From contig QJNS01000014.1 in assembly GCA_004154925.1 (NCBI GenBank), positions 124,001 through 188,000 on the forward strand: DNA of 64,000 nt, given 5' to 3'. How positions within the stretch are numbered: the first letter of the stretch is position 1; every line of letters begins with the position of its first letter. This stretch comes from Monosporascus cannonballus (lineage: Eukaryota > Ascomycota > Sordariomycetes > Xylariales). The notes below the pieces were generated by a model. The model did not search any database. It saw only the letters and a program-made list of their open reading frames with translations, and was not told the DNA's origin. The position numbers and the translations under genes were made by a program. Positions 1 to 12,956 of this stretch are shown one piece after another.

Positions 1-1206
1 TATCTTTTTTATGATATTATTAATATATTTTAATTTAACGTTTTTTCGTAATAAAATATTTTGTAACCTTGGTATTCAGTTGTAAAAAATAATTAAAAAT
101 AAAATGTTTATTAACTTGATTATTTTGCGAGTTAAAAACCTTCGCAAACTTTAGTTTATAAATTAAGAATTTTTATTTAATATAAAAATTTAACGGCGAT
201 TAATCGGATCGTTATCGTAATTCTATAAATTGTTCCCTATATCTTTTATCGAAAAAACTAGAATTTACGTAATTTTTCCTAATAAAAGTTTATAAATCTT
301 TTACTTTTAAATTTTTTTCGTAATTAAAATAATTAAGCGTAACGCGGTATAATTATTAAACGTTTTTAATAACAATGTCTATACAATCCATAGCTTATTA
401 AATATAAGTAAAAATATTTTGCCCTAGTTTTTGGGCGTAAAGTTTTGTAATAACTTTTATTTAATTTTCTTTTTTTCTAATCGATATACTTTCGGAAAAC
501 TTTAGTTAATTATATAATCCGGTATTTGCTTATCGCCTTTAAGTTTTTATAACGATATCGTAATTAACTTATAAAGTTTTATTTTTTTAACTTATATTAT
601 TACTTATTATTCGGCTAGTTATCGGAATAATTCAGAATATTATTCGTTTTATTAACGAATAATTTCCAAAATCTGGTTATTTTTAAAAGGTTTAACCCTT
701 TTTTGTTTTAAATTCCGGGACGCGGTTATTATATTACGTTTACCTTTCGATCGTTTAGCTAACGGTTATCGGGATATATCCTTATTATATATTTAAGGTA
801 ATTCGGGATTTCAGAAACTATGATTTTTTATGCGTTAGGGTTCCGTTATAAGCTTTTTTGCTTATTTCCATACCGTTATCGATCGTTCGTTAATTAGGTT
901 CCAATCGACGGTTTTTTCGATTAATAATTTAAGTTTGTTTTACAACCGGCGAATTTTACATTTTATAATCATCGCGTTACTTTTTATAATAAAGATGGGA
1001 AAATTATAAAATAATAAATAATTATATGTTAAGTAAGGTAATTTCCAACCAATCGCCGAACGTATTCCGAAAAATAAGTATATTAGGTTATTTTTATCTG
1101 GCGTTTTCTGTTAGCTACTAGATAATGGATTTATATTAGTAAGTCGGTAGCTGATCGGTGGCTGGTCGGCTACCAGCCTTATCCTTATAGGGGCTGTATT
1201 CTCATA
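1..1206 (-). mobile_element. Partial RIP-ruined LTR retrotransposon (5' end, runs off window)
   Basis: The sequence from 1 to about 1004 aligns by eye with about 7790-8757, the gag-proximal interior of the complete copy at 1557-8963. It is followed by a 5' LTR. Coding sense is the minus strand, so the rest of the element lies left of the window. It is extremely AT-rich, with many TA steps and no usable reading frame, as expected after RIP. The flank right of the LTR (ACTAT) should be its target duplication, but the partner is outside the window. Confidence 0.85.
1005..1206 (-). repeat. 5' LTR of the partial element
   Basis: About 202 bp, alignable to the other LTRs in the window (206 bp). 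It keeps the shared blocks GGTCGGCTACCAGCC and GGGGCTGTATTCTCA. The first bases are mutated from TGTAAG to TATAAA, a G-to-A change typical of RIP. Confidence 0.85.
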
Positions 1207-1551
1207 ACTATATGGTTATATTCTTAGTAAGTTGTCCGATTACGAATTTTATTCGTATAATGGGCGTAATTAATCGAATAGAAAAGTACCTAAAGTATAT
1301 TCGATATTGGGTTAAGAATAATTATAGCTTAGTTGAAATTTCGTCGAAAAGCTTTGACTTAAAAGGTTTAAGAACTTTTCCTAGTTTTTTAGTAAAATTT
1401 GGCTAAATAATTTAATTTATTTGGTTGGGGTTTTTAATTTCGGAAGTTTTTTTTCTTTAAATTTCTTATGGGCTATTTAAAGTAACGTTATAACATTATT
1501 ATTATCTTTTTCGAATTAAAGGATATATTTCTTTATAATATCCAGGCGTTA
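1207..1551. other. AT-rich spacer between two element copies
   Basis: About 345 bp of AT-rich sequence not alignable to the retrotransposon interior. It joins naturally to sequence right of 8968 if the 1557-8963 element is removed. A 64-codon open frame at 1212-1406 is not recognisable and is probably chance. Confidence 0.6.
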
Positions 1552-1556
1552 AAGAA

Positions 1557-1762
1557 TGTAAGATAATGGATAGCTGTAAGCTGGGTAAGGTGATCTCCGA
1601 CTAGTCGTAGAGCAGATTCCAAAAAATAAATGTATTAGGTTATTTCCATTTGGTATTTCCTATTAGCTGCCAGATGGTGGATTTATATTAATAAGTGGGT
1701 CGGTGGTTAATCGGTAATTAGTCGGTTATTAGCTTTATTTTTATAAAGGCTATATTTTTATA
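1557..1762 (-). repeat. 3' LTR of the complete left element
   Basis: 206 bp. It starts TGTAAGATAATGG and ends in a mutated CA (now TA). It pairs with 8758-8963. Confidence 0.9.
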
Positions 1763-4700
1763 ATTATTTCTTTTTTTAAGTTATTAATCCTTAATAATAT
1801 TATTATTAATTTGATATAACGTATTTTGCAAATTTGATTACGTATGCTTGCCGATAATTCATTATTATATTATATTTTAAGTAATTGCCGTAATAATTAA
1901 TATATATTATATTACGTAATTAATTATATTTTGCTTAATTTCTTATTATAATCCATTTTTAATCTTATTTTGTTTACTTTTTTTTTCTTTTTCGCGCCTA
2001 TATTTCCATTTTTTTTACGTACGCGTTCCGTTCGGTTTCTCGTTTTTTTTTTTCATTTTTATTTCGCCTTTTTCGTCTGTTTTACGTCTTATTTCCGTTC
2101 GTTATATCTTTTTTTCGTAAGGAATTTCAAAAAAAGTAATACTTTGATATTAAAGAGAATTGAGATTTTTTCGAACGTTATTTCTTTGACGCCGATAGTA
2201 AAATAAATATTAATTACATTACGGACGGTAATAAGCCGTATTATATTTACGTAATATAACGTTATTTCGATTACCGTACGATTTACGTTTAAATTCCGGA
2301 CGCCTTAAATTACGTTATAATTAATTATTATTATAAAATTTTTCGTACGATAAATAATTATTTTTAATATTATTAACATCGTTATTTAATTTTCGTTTAA
2401 ATTCCGATCGTTTTTAAAGGTATTATTTAAATAATTTTTTAATTCGGTACCGATAATTAGGAGTTAATCGACAAGTTCGAAAAGGCTTGTATTATAGGTA
2501 TTTAATATAAACGTTTTAACGTAATTATGGTCGGTTATCAACTTGATATTTTTCGCGAAACCGAATTTCCTTTTAACGTAATTATTATTAAGGAATATCG
2601 TTTTTTTAATGTAATTAAGGTTAATTTCCGATCGTCCGTTATAATTATAAAAGTTTAATTTTAATATTATTTTATAAATTTATAAATTTAAATTTTTTTA
2701 TAAGTATTACGGTTTTTTTCTTATTATTCCGTAATTAATTTTTAATTAAACGTAATTTTAAAATACCTTTATAAATAAGGTAATCCTTAAGGGTTATTAT
2801 GCCGTTACGTTCCTTATTTATAAGTATTTTCCGCCCGTTTTCCGACGTTTTAACAAAAATTTAATATTTATTAAAAATTATAATTAAAAAATGGTTTTAT
2901 CCGGTAAAATTATTACCAAACCTAAATATATTAAACGTTTTAAAAATAACGCCTTATTTCCGATTAGTAACAAATTATATTCCGGTTATTTAAACTTTGT
3001 TTTTCGTAAAAAATAAAACATTTTTAAATTTTTTCCGAGATTTACGCTTAATAAATTTAATAAGCGTATCCGTTTTTTGCTATTATTTATTTTTTAATTA
3101 TTTTCCGATATTTTTATATTAATTTTCTTAATATATTTATTAAGGGTTAATTAATGTAAAATTTAGTAATTAAATGCGAAATTTTATTTTTAAAATATAA
3201 ATTTATTTTTTCTTATATTATTTATAAATTTCCGATCGGTATACGATAAAGTAATTATTTATTAAAAGTTTAAAAATAATTATATAATTAAATAATATTT
3301 TAATATTAAAAATTTAATTTTGTTTAAAATTATTTTTTATAATTTTTATAATTATTAGGCGATTAATTTCCGATCGAGTTATTATTATTTTGCAGTTTTT
3401 AAATCGTTTTATTTCCTATATATATATTTAATTTTTTTTTATAATATTATAATATTTTAAATACGTACTTAAGGTATTTTTAAGGTTTTTATATATTATA
3501 TTTAGCGGGCCAACTTTTTTATTTAATTATATATTTGCGTTATTTTCGGTTATTTCGGTAACGGACGATATTTTTTATTACTTATTTTTTCTATTTTTTT
3601 ATTAGGTCCGATAATATTATTTGGACGTCGCCCGGTTTTTGGTTATATTACAATTTTAATAAGGATATTGGAAATATATTATATATCCATTAATATTTAA
3701 TAAGAAAAATTACTTTATACGTTTAAAAACTTATTTATTCCTTAATCGTAATCCGAATATAAATAAGTATAAGTTTTTTATTTTTAAATTTAAAATTTTT
3801 AATCAATAAATTTACTTATTATTTTAATTAAAGTTTTATAGGCGTATAATATTAATCATAATATTTTTTTTAAATTACCGTTATTTTTTCCTAATATTTA
3901 TATATTATTTGACAAATAATTGTTATTTTTTCGAAATATTTTTTAAATCCTTATTTTTATTTTTTAAACCTTTATAAAAAGTATTTTATTATTTTTAAAT
4001 AATACCCATATAAGGTTTTAAACGGAAAACGGCTAATAAATACGTTTTATATATTATTATATATAAATTCCGTATTTTGTAATAATTTTATTTAATTATT
4101 TTAATATTTATTAATATAATTACGAAAATAATATTTTAAAACCTAATAAATACGTTCCGTTTATTTATTAATTTGTAAATAATAAGCAGTTAATATTTAC
4201 CGCTTTTTTTTATTTTATATAAAATTCTGCCTAAAATTAATTCGTTAATAATTTATTTTTATCGTTAATAATTTTAGCTGGTATACCGAATTTGCATTTA
4301 ATTTTATCGTAAAATAATTAGGTTAATTCGGTTATAATTAAAGTTTTAATTATAAAAATAAATAATTTTAATTTCGTAAAGCGGTCGACGATTACTAAGA
4401 TTATATTGTATTTTAGCCCGTTTAAATTTAGGGTTTTAAAAAATCCTATAATAAAATTTAACGAGATTTTTTGGAAAAGTTATTTAAATAATAATAAAAA
4501 TTATAATTATCTATATGGTTTATGGCGTAATTTTATTATATCCTAATAATTCGGATATTATTTGGTATATTTTCGGATATTTTTTGCCATATTTTTCTAA
4601 TAAAATTTTTTAATTATTAATTTTAACGTACGAACATATTTTATATATTTTGCCCTTAAATTATTATAATATTAATTAATTAATTATTTCCGTAAAACGT

Positions 4701-7700
4701 TTTATAACGGGATTACTAATTTATTTCCATAATATAAAATCTTATTTAAATCCAGAAAATATCCTTTTTTATTCCGGTTTGGTATTTAATTATCCGTATT
4801 AATTTTATGATATTTAAGTTTTTAATTTGTAATTTTCAAATTTAATTATAAAATTGTCGGGAAATTTTTAGTTAAAATATTATTTCGTTTTTGGCTAATT
4901 CCTTTATTAAAAAATATAAGACGTATTAATTATAAATAATAACTTTAATATTAATTTCGTTTTTCTTAAATTTTTTAAAATCCGAATATAATACAGTCGT
5001 AATTTGCAATTATTATTATTTAATTATTAATCGTATTACTGCTATAATTTATATTTGCATTATTATTTGCAAACGATAAATTTAACAAATACATAATTTC
5101 TTATTTTTTTTCGAAAACTTTTTATAATCGTATAACAAAGGTTTTCTGCTTTTTTTATGCGGATAATAATTATTTAAATTTCCGTTATCTAAAATTTATT
5201 TGGAAATTTTATAACGAATAAATTTTATATTACTTTTATAAAACTTTTTGCCTTTTTATAATATTTTAAATCGTATTATATATTTGCTTCCGTTTTCCGT
5301 ATGTTTTCCGGCATATTATTTGTAAATCAAAATTTTTAAATAATATAAGAATTACGTTTTTATACGTGATTTTCCTTAATATATAATCCGGGCGTTTAAA
5401 TAACCTATCCGCCGGGTTAACGGCGCCCGGTTAATATTAAAATTTAAAATCAAATTACGTAAAATAATAAATTTATTAAGTTAACCTTTTTTTAAGATTA
5501 CGCGCCGGTACTTTTATTATATTTTTTAACGTTATATAATTAATAAGTATGAAAAAAAATTTTCCGTATTTTTAAAGTATTATTATTAATATTTTAAATT
5601 TTTTATAATTATTAATAATTTTTATTATTTTATAATTTATTATTTTTCGGTTAAACTTAATTTTCGTAACTAGTATATAATTAAACGTTAATATTTTCCG
5701 TATGTTTATAAAAATATCCTTAATATGGTTTTTACCGAAATATTTATTTTAACCTTAATATTTTTGGCATTATTTTAATATCGGAAAATGGTCGCCGATT
5801 AAAAAATATTTTTTAAATTTTAAAATACCTTTTTAACTTTTTCGGGTTATCGGAATTGGGTTATTTTTTTTTACTTTATATCTTTTTTAAAAACTTAATA
5901 ATAAGTTCGGTAATACATAAATAATAAGCAATAAATTTTTAATAAAAATTTACGAATCCCAAAAATACTTAAATATTATAAATTAATTTTAATTTTAGCC
6001 ATATTTTAATAATATTAATTCGTCGGCGGTCCATTTTTAAGCTGTCGGTATTAATTATAAATTTTAAAAATTTTATGTTTTTTAAAAAAATTTGCATTTA
6101 AACGTTTTAATAAATAATTAATATTATAATAATTATTCGTAAATTAATTAAAAATATTTCGTATATTTTTTTTCGTTATCCGAATAAATAATTATATTAT
6201 TTAGATATATTACATATATATAATTAATTAATTTAATTAATATTTTATATATATAAACTTAAAACGTAATTAACGTATTAATAAGGCCAAATAATATAAC
6301 CGTATATTCGAATTATCCGTACCGCATTCGGAAAATAATTTTTTATTAATTATTTTTTTTTTAATTTTAATACGGTAATAAATATTTTTAACATTAATTT
6401 TCGAAAATATTTTAGTTAATTTTAGGCGATTTATTATTTTTAAGATTAAAAATAAAAAATATCGGTTTTTTATTATTATCCGATTTAATTTTTTATAATC
6501 GACGCATAATCGGAAATTACCGTCCTTTTTAAGGATAAATAATATTAATATTTTTATGTTTATTTTCGAATAACGTATCCGGCCTGTTTTTAAATTTTTT
6601 TAAATGTATTTTTCGAATACCTTTTTTTAAGTTTCCGAAATAAGGTAAATTAGGCCGAATAAAGGCGTTTTCCTTAAGATTAAATTTATTACATATTCCG
6701 CCTTTAATAATTAAAATATTTTTTTCGTTAATTTTTTAGAATATATTCGCCGGAAATTTTTTAGGTATATAAAAAAGTTAATTATTTTTTATTTTTATTA
6801 TTTCCCGAATTCCGGAATATTTAATTTTTCGGTTAAATTTATTAAATTAATAATATAAATTTATTTATCGGAAAACGTTAAATTTATAATTTTTTATTTA
6901 TCGACGTTTTATAATAATTTATATACTTATTAATATATAATTATATTTAATAAAATTCTTAATTTACTTATTTTGGATTTAAATAATAAAAAATTAGGCG
7001 TTTTTTAATTACGGCATATTACAAAATAAATTTATTTAAATTTTCGTTCGTTTTTGTTATTATTTATTATATTAATAAGCATTTCGTATATTCTATAATA
7101 TTTAATATACGTACTATTAGCGTTAATAAGGCCCGGAATATTTACGGAAATTAATTAAAAATTAAATTTTTTCGTTAATTTTCTGCTTATAATATTTATT
7201 TATATTTTAATATTTATATTTATTTATACCGTTACGTTCTTTGTACTTTTTTAATAAATACCTTTTTTTAAAAAACGGCTTTATTCCGATTATTTTGTAA
7301 TTATTAACCGAAATAAATTAAATATATATATTTATTCCGGCTCCTTTTTTAGGTTTACGTTTAAGGATTGGTTTAATTCGTCGTTATATATTATAATGTT
7401 TTATACCGCTTTTGGAGGTTAATTTTTATATAACCGGAATAATAAGGTTTTCGTATTTTTTTTAATTTATAATTCACGTTTTTATAATTTAATTTTTTAT
7501 AGTTATAATATTTTAATAAATTTTTATAAAAATTAAAGATATTAAATTATACGGATTTATTTTAATCGGAATTAAATCGGTAATTATTTACCTTTTAAAT
7601 ATAAAAACGTTTACGGTTTTTATTATTTTTACGTAACGCCTTTAATTTATTTTAAGGATTTTTTTTCCTAAAGGCGTTAAAATAAAATTATTTATTTTTA

Positions 7701-8757
7701 TTAATATTTTTAGCAAAAAATAATCGGTTTTTTTTCGTCTTTTTCTAGGCGTTTTAATAACGTTTTGCCTTATTTGTTACGTTATTAATTTGTTTTAATT
7801 TAACGTTTTTTCGTAATAAGGTATTTCGTAACCCCGGTATTAATTTATAAATATAATTAAAAATAAAATATTTATTATATTAATTATTTTCCAAATTAAA
7901 AACGTTTGTAAATTTTATTTTATAAATTAAAAATTTTTATTTAACATAAAAATTTATTAACGATTAATTAAATCGTTATTGTAATTCCATAAATTATTCC
8001 TTATATTTCTTATCGAAAAAATTAAGATTTACGTAACCTTTTTTAATAAAAATCTATAAATTTTTTATTTTTTATTTTTTTATAATTAAAATAATTAAGT
8101 ATAATGCGGTATAATTATTAAACGTTTATAATAAAAACGTTTATATAATTTATAACTTATTAAATATAAATAAAGGTATTTCGCCTTAATTTTTTAACGT
8201 AAATTTTTATAATAATTTTTATTTAATTTTTTTTAATTAATACGCGTTCGAAAAGTTTCGGGTAATTATATACGCAATATTTACTTATTACCTTTAAATT
8301 TTTATAACGATATTATAATTAATTTATAAAATTTTACTTTTTTAATTTATATTATTATTTATTATTCGGTTAATTATTAAAATAATTCCGAATATTATTT
8401 ATTTTATTAACGAATAATTTCCAAAATCTAATTATTATTAAAAAATTTAACTTTTTTTTATTTTGAATTTCGGAATGCATTTATTATATTACGTTTATTT
8501 TCCGACCGTTTAATTAACGGTTATTAAGATGTATCCTTATTATATGTATAAAGGGATTTAGGATTTCGGGAATTATAGTTTTTTACCCATTAAAGCTCCG
8601 TTATAGGCTTTTTCGCCTGTTCCCGTATTGTGATCGATCGTTCGTCAGTTGGGTTCCGATCGGCGGTTTTTTCGATTAATAACTTAAATTCGTTTTGTAA
8701 TCGGCGAACTTTACTTTTAATAATTATCGCGTTATTTTTTATGGCAAATGGAAAAAT

Positions 8758-8963
8758 TATAAAATAATAGATAATTATAAGCTAAATAAAGTGATCTCCG
8801 ATTAATTATAAAGTAAATTCTAAGAAATAAATATATTAAGTTATTTTTATTTGGCATTTTTTATTAGCTGCCAGATAATGGATTTATATTAATAAGTAAG
8901 TCGGTAGCTGATCGATGGCTGGTCGGCTACCAGCCTTATCCTTATAAGGGCTGTATTCTTATA
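8758..8963 (-). repeat. 5' LTR of the complete left element
   Basis: 206 bp, pairing with 1557-1762. It is followed at once by the AAGAA target duplication. The GGTCGGCTACCAGCC block is intact, while the outer bases show RIP-type changes. Confidence 0.9.
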
Positions 8964-8968
8964 AAGAA

Positions 8969-9880
8969 CTTCTTTGCCAAAAAGGCGAAATTATTTTTGT
9001 TCTTTTTTGATTCCATTCCGGTATCCGAGGTATTAGGGATTTGGCAAATAGGTTATTCGGGCTATTTGCTAGTAGATATAATGTTGGCGATATTGCTAAA
9101 AGTTTAACGATATTATTAAATAAAAGCTGATAATGTATAACGGCTAAATAATTTAATTCTTTGTTAAATTTAAGTTGCCGAGTTTATATTAATAAGAGTA
9201 TTATAAGAATTTAAGTAATAAATATAATAATACATTATATTTTTTAATATTTAAATTATACTATAAACGATTAATATTAATAAAGATTACAAATTAATGT
9301 TATTTCGGTTATGGAAATAATAAGTATATATATTTTCCTTATTTTTGGCTTAATTATTTGTAATCACGTATTTAGTGGTAATCGTGATTACATAAGATTA
9401 CCACTGATTACTGGTAATTACCAGCTTAGCAGTAATTATTTATTACGTGACTTGGGAGGTGGTCCGTGTTATCCTTGTTTAACCGTTTTTTGGGACCGGG
9501 CCCGTCCGGTTATAACAGTTTTGCGCAAGTGGAGGCTTTTTACAAAAAAAGCCAGAAACAATTTGAATTAAACGCGATTATAGCATTAGCTTGCTAGGCG
9601 TAAGGTAAATGATTTTCCCTTTTTTACCCATTAAATTGGTCTTATAGAAATAATTGGGTATACTAATATTAATTTATTATATATAATAATTATTTTAAAT
9701 TATTTTAAATTATTTTAAATTATTTTAAATTATTTTGAAGAAATAATTAAATTTACAGTATTATTTATTTTGCTTATAAGTAATATATATTACTTTTATA
9801 ACATAATAATTATTTTAGATTATTTTCTTACTTTTTTTATAATCGGTCTAGAATTTACGTATTTTGTTAATAGGTAATTG
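8969..9880. other. AT-rich debris with a less mutated patch
   Basis: This is a continuation of the sequence split by the left element. Most of it is AT-rich. A patch at about 9350-9600 keeps normal base composition and contains a small inverted repeat (TAATCACG 9361-9368, CGTGATTA 9383-9390). An 86-codon open frame spans 9311-9571, but I do not recognise the product and would not call it a gene. Confidence 0.5.
9691..9740. repeat. Short tandem repeat, 10-bp unit
   Basis: Four exact copies of TATTTTAAAT (9691-9730) followed by one diverged copy. Confidence 0.9.
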
Positions 9881-9882
9881 TA

Positions 9883-9920
9883 GGTACCCAATAAGTTCTT
9901 AGCATTACTTATTGGGTACC
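9883..9920. repeat. Perfect inverted repeat at the AT/GC boundary
   Basis: The arm GGTACCCAATAAGT (9883-9896) is matched exactly by its reverse complement (9907-9920) around a 10-base loop. Beyond it the sequence becomes GC-rich with further GGGTACCCG-type steps. It could be a remnant end of a DNA element, but no partner copy or target duplication was found. Confidence 0.75.
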
Positions 9921-11690
9921 CGCGGGTACCCGTGGGCCGTGGGTAATTTTCGGTGGGTGGTTCCTCCCTCACCCTAATTAAACCTATTGCGGAGCATGTG
10001 ATCACATTGTACACTTAATCCGTCATGCCCTGCCGTGAAAGATTTACCCGGGCTATCATGCCCTAGGCTGGGCGAGCTGCGGTTTGCGGTTTGCGGTTTG
10101 GGTACCATGAAATGTGCCCCAAGCTCAGAAACCTCTGCCTCGTCTCCGGTCATGAAGAAGCTCTGAGCTGACCGGTCTCTCTTCTCGCAGACCAGGCTTA
10201 CTTCCCTCTGTTTCAGCTGTCCGCTCCCAATAACCAATCTCCCCGATAATCCGCGTCTTCCGAGAAGCTCTCTCTAGGTATGGTTCACAAAAACGATAGA
10301 AGAAGCACAGGCCACGAAAAGGCTACACGTTGATATCTCGTCGCCCAGAACACTCGGTCTACATCCGATGACCCACACACAACATGTCACTCATCCACCA
10401 GTTCTACACGAATGTCAGAGGAATTTAGCTTATGAAGGGGGCAATCAGACAAGAGGAGGGTCCATCGCCGTGTAGCCAGCAGGCGAAGATTATGACAAGT
10501 TCGGGCGCACTGATCTTATCATAACGGGTTCCACTCGGAGCGGGCCGAACCGAGACTACGGATCCATGGATCTAACCGGCCCCAGCTAGATTGACTTTGC
10601 CGAAACGTTACTTGGTCCCAAGTTAAACGCTTTCTGGTAACCCAAACGCTTATCGCCCTTCGCTTATACAAAACTAAGTGCGCAGCTAGGTCAGGGTTGG
10701 TACTTCTGCCAAAGGATGCCCTGTTGTATACGTGCCATAACTTCAGTGGCACGCCCTTGCAAGGCCTTGAAAGGCGCTAAGAAGTATTGTTTACGTCCAC
10801 CGCGCCACTTAGTTTATTGGGGGAAAGACAATGTGATGTGGGGTTGCCAGAGAGCGTTAGCTTTGGTCAATTAACGATTCAGCCTGGTCGATCTAGTTAG
10901 GGCGGATCCAACCGCCTTACGTATCCCGCTTAATGGTGGCGTACACGCCATTTCAGTGCGGCAAGGTAAATCCAATAGAAATTTACATAATTCGTCAAGC
11001 CTCACATGGCCGGCGGTGGCATCCACGTACTAATTGTTTAGGAGATTTGGGAGCGTCGCGCCTCGATACGAGACAAAAATGCATCGGACGATATAGGCTC
11101 ACAATGACGTGACATTTAAGGGGCCCTGCCCAGTGAGGAAATGGAGAACGCAAGCAACCTGGCAGTTCACCCACTGGTCCTAGAATACTAAACTTGTCAG
11201 AAATGATGATGTTGTGCTGTGACAGTCCTGGGTTAATGTAGCTGATAACTTGGCGTTCCGTCTATAATTCCTTTGAACTTCCAGTTACTAATACATGCCT
11301 TGTTTCGTCAAGGCCTTTAGTCGGATGTAATCCCCCTTGGCAAAAAGAGCTGAAGTTTCAGCCGTACTCCGCCCACAGAGTGGTTATCGAGCACGAATGA
11401 AAATATAATTTCCGGTCAGGTATAATACAGCTACTTCTACGACTGCTGTATCCACATCTAGCCCAGGGTGAGAGCCTAGAAAACTGTTCTACACATGGCC
11501 TTCTTAGTATTGAAGATGATGTTGGAAGGTTAAAACAATCCGCCTTCATCCCCGATACCTGATATCATGGACTTAGGAAACCGGGGTTTCCGGTCATAGT
11601 TCCACTACACTATGTCGTGAACTCTGGTGTTTTCCAAGTCTTTCGGCTCCTTTCAACAACAAGTGAATTGCCGAATTCGATGCTTCGTGC
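9921..11690. other. GC-balanced region without a recognisable gene
   Basis: Composition shifts abruptly to that of the gene island. Open frames here are at most 87 codons (9974-10237, 10519-10752, minus strand), and none shows a family I can name. A triple GCGGTTT microrepeat lies at 10079-10099. Given the decayed genes that follow, it may hold older relics, but I cannot support any. Confidence 0.5.
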
Positions 11691-11691
11691 C

Positions 11692-12490
11692 TCATTTTCT
11701 TTGACTGCTGAGTGGGATGATATTTCGTCGACAAAAGCTCTCGGCAGTGTCCTCGACCATGATGTGTTCTGAGTTCAACCTCACAGAATTAAAAAAGCTC
11801 TTGACAGTTCCGATAATCGGTGCCCAGGACCAACGTCTGAGAAGGAACCGGAGAATCGGAAAGCAAGCGGCGAAAAAACCAACGCCGCATTCCACGATAT
11901 CCCAATACAGATATTCCGTGACCACAACTGAACTGGGGTTAGGAGGATCACCGAGTGCAGAGATCGTCTCATGTCTATTACTTACGAATACCGTCTTAGT
12001 CTGGGCTAAAACCTAATGCAGCGAGACGAGCCGTCATGATAATGCTACAATGGTCCTATCTGGACGAGCATTCAGCACGGTCTTACGACATACGGAAATA
12101 GGAGAGGTGAAATGTATCGGAGATGTATCATACACTGATCCGAGGAGGAAGATTGCAAGGACGGGTATCTTTTTGCCCCCTTGAGAGATTCAGTCGCCAA
12201 ATATGGGCGGAGGTCAGCACGGGGTTCGACTTGGCTATCGGCGGGTACTAACCAGAGGAATTGGAACGCAGATGATTACAACGTCCGTAATAAATCCCGT
12301 AACACAGACAGCCAGTACCAGCTGCATGGTCTGCGTGCAGTAGTTCACGATGTCCATGGCCTCCCCCCAGTTAACCCAAAAATTCAATTTACACTGAAAC
12401 AGAGAAGCCAAAAAGAATGTATCGAGCGCAAAGTCATCAATATTATAAGCTCCCTGAGCCCATCTCGGAGAGAACTGGCAAGGTACATGC
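11692..12490 (-). pseudogene. Relic of a Pth11-like 7TM (rhodopsin-domain) membrane protein
   Basis: Conceptual reading of the minus strand gives, in order: a frame around 12480-12290 with GEAMDIVNYCTQ, then a hydrophobic helix ending VVIICVPIPL; a piece with IWRLNL and, one frame away, KKIPVLAIFLLGS near 12150-12210; and a last piece (about 11955-11840) with EYLYWDIVECGVGFF followed by ACFPILRFLL. This order (helix ending in PIP, then WxL plus basic residues, then the next helix, then W.I.E.xVG..xxCxPxLRxL) is the signature of the fungal Pth11-like rhodopsin-domain family. The pieces lie in different frames, with a shift in the GGGGG run near 12180 and stops between them. I see no N-terminal part. 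A GT-AG intron may follow the PIPL block. Function is presumably lost. Confidence 0.6.
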
Positions 12491-12956
12491 AGATATGTCG
12501 GATGGTACTATGGAGCCGGATGTCAGATGAGGCTATTATGCTGCAGCCAGGTTCGTAAGAGTACAGTCAAGGAAGCACCCTACATATCCATAGCAGGTTC
12601 ATCATACAGTACAGGTACCGACTCAACTTTCGCCCAATGTAGGGACATAGTTTCCTACTTCAAGACTCCCGTCATTCACCCAAGCCTAATACAACAGCCT
12701 AGGCACCTACACCAAACTCAAGTTTGTGGCCGAGTTGATTGATTCCTACCTATGCCCAAAAGAGCTGCATAAATATCGTTACCGAGGATTTTCCTACCTG
12801 GAAGGTTGATCAAGCTTCATTTGCACTGTATCTCCATACAATTTTCTACTTAACCAGGCCATGAGATTCGAGCGGTCTCCATCAACCCCCATCGCAAGGA
12901 TGGATCGAAGTTGGGTTAGTGGGGTGGCGGGTAGGTAGGTGTTAGGCATGTTGACG

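Larger units (their letters stand above)
1557..8963 (-). mobile_element. Complete RIP-ruined Ty3/Gypsy-type LTR retrotransposon
   Basis: A 7,407-bp element bounded by 206-bp LTRs and flanked by a perfect 5-bp target duplication, AAGAA (1552-1556 and 8964-8968). Coding sense is minus. Remnants on that strand include the integrase core block DxxLIIVDRFTK near 4370-4410 and the reverse-transcriptase YLDD box region near 6180-6225, ordered RT then integrase as in Ty3/Gypsy elements. No long frame survives, and stops and G-to-A or C-to-T changes are everywhere. The open frame at 1970-2206 on plus is antisense to a Lys/Arg/Glu-rich C-terminal region and is not a gene. It belongs to the same family as the copies at 1-1206, 50838-64000 and 53383-60765. 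The family assignment rests on motif order, and GAG and protease are too decayed to place. Confidence 0.9.

Noticed and set aside
1970..2206. 78-codon Phe-rich open frame
   Set aside because: Lies inside the ruined element, antisense to a Lys/Arg/Glu-rich region. Poly-Phe is the mirror of Lys codons.
12181..12558. 125-codon open frame on plus
   Set aside because: Antisense to the Pth11-like relic, which has recognisable blocks on minus.
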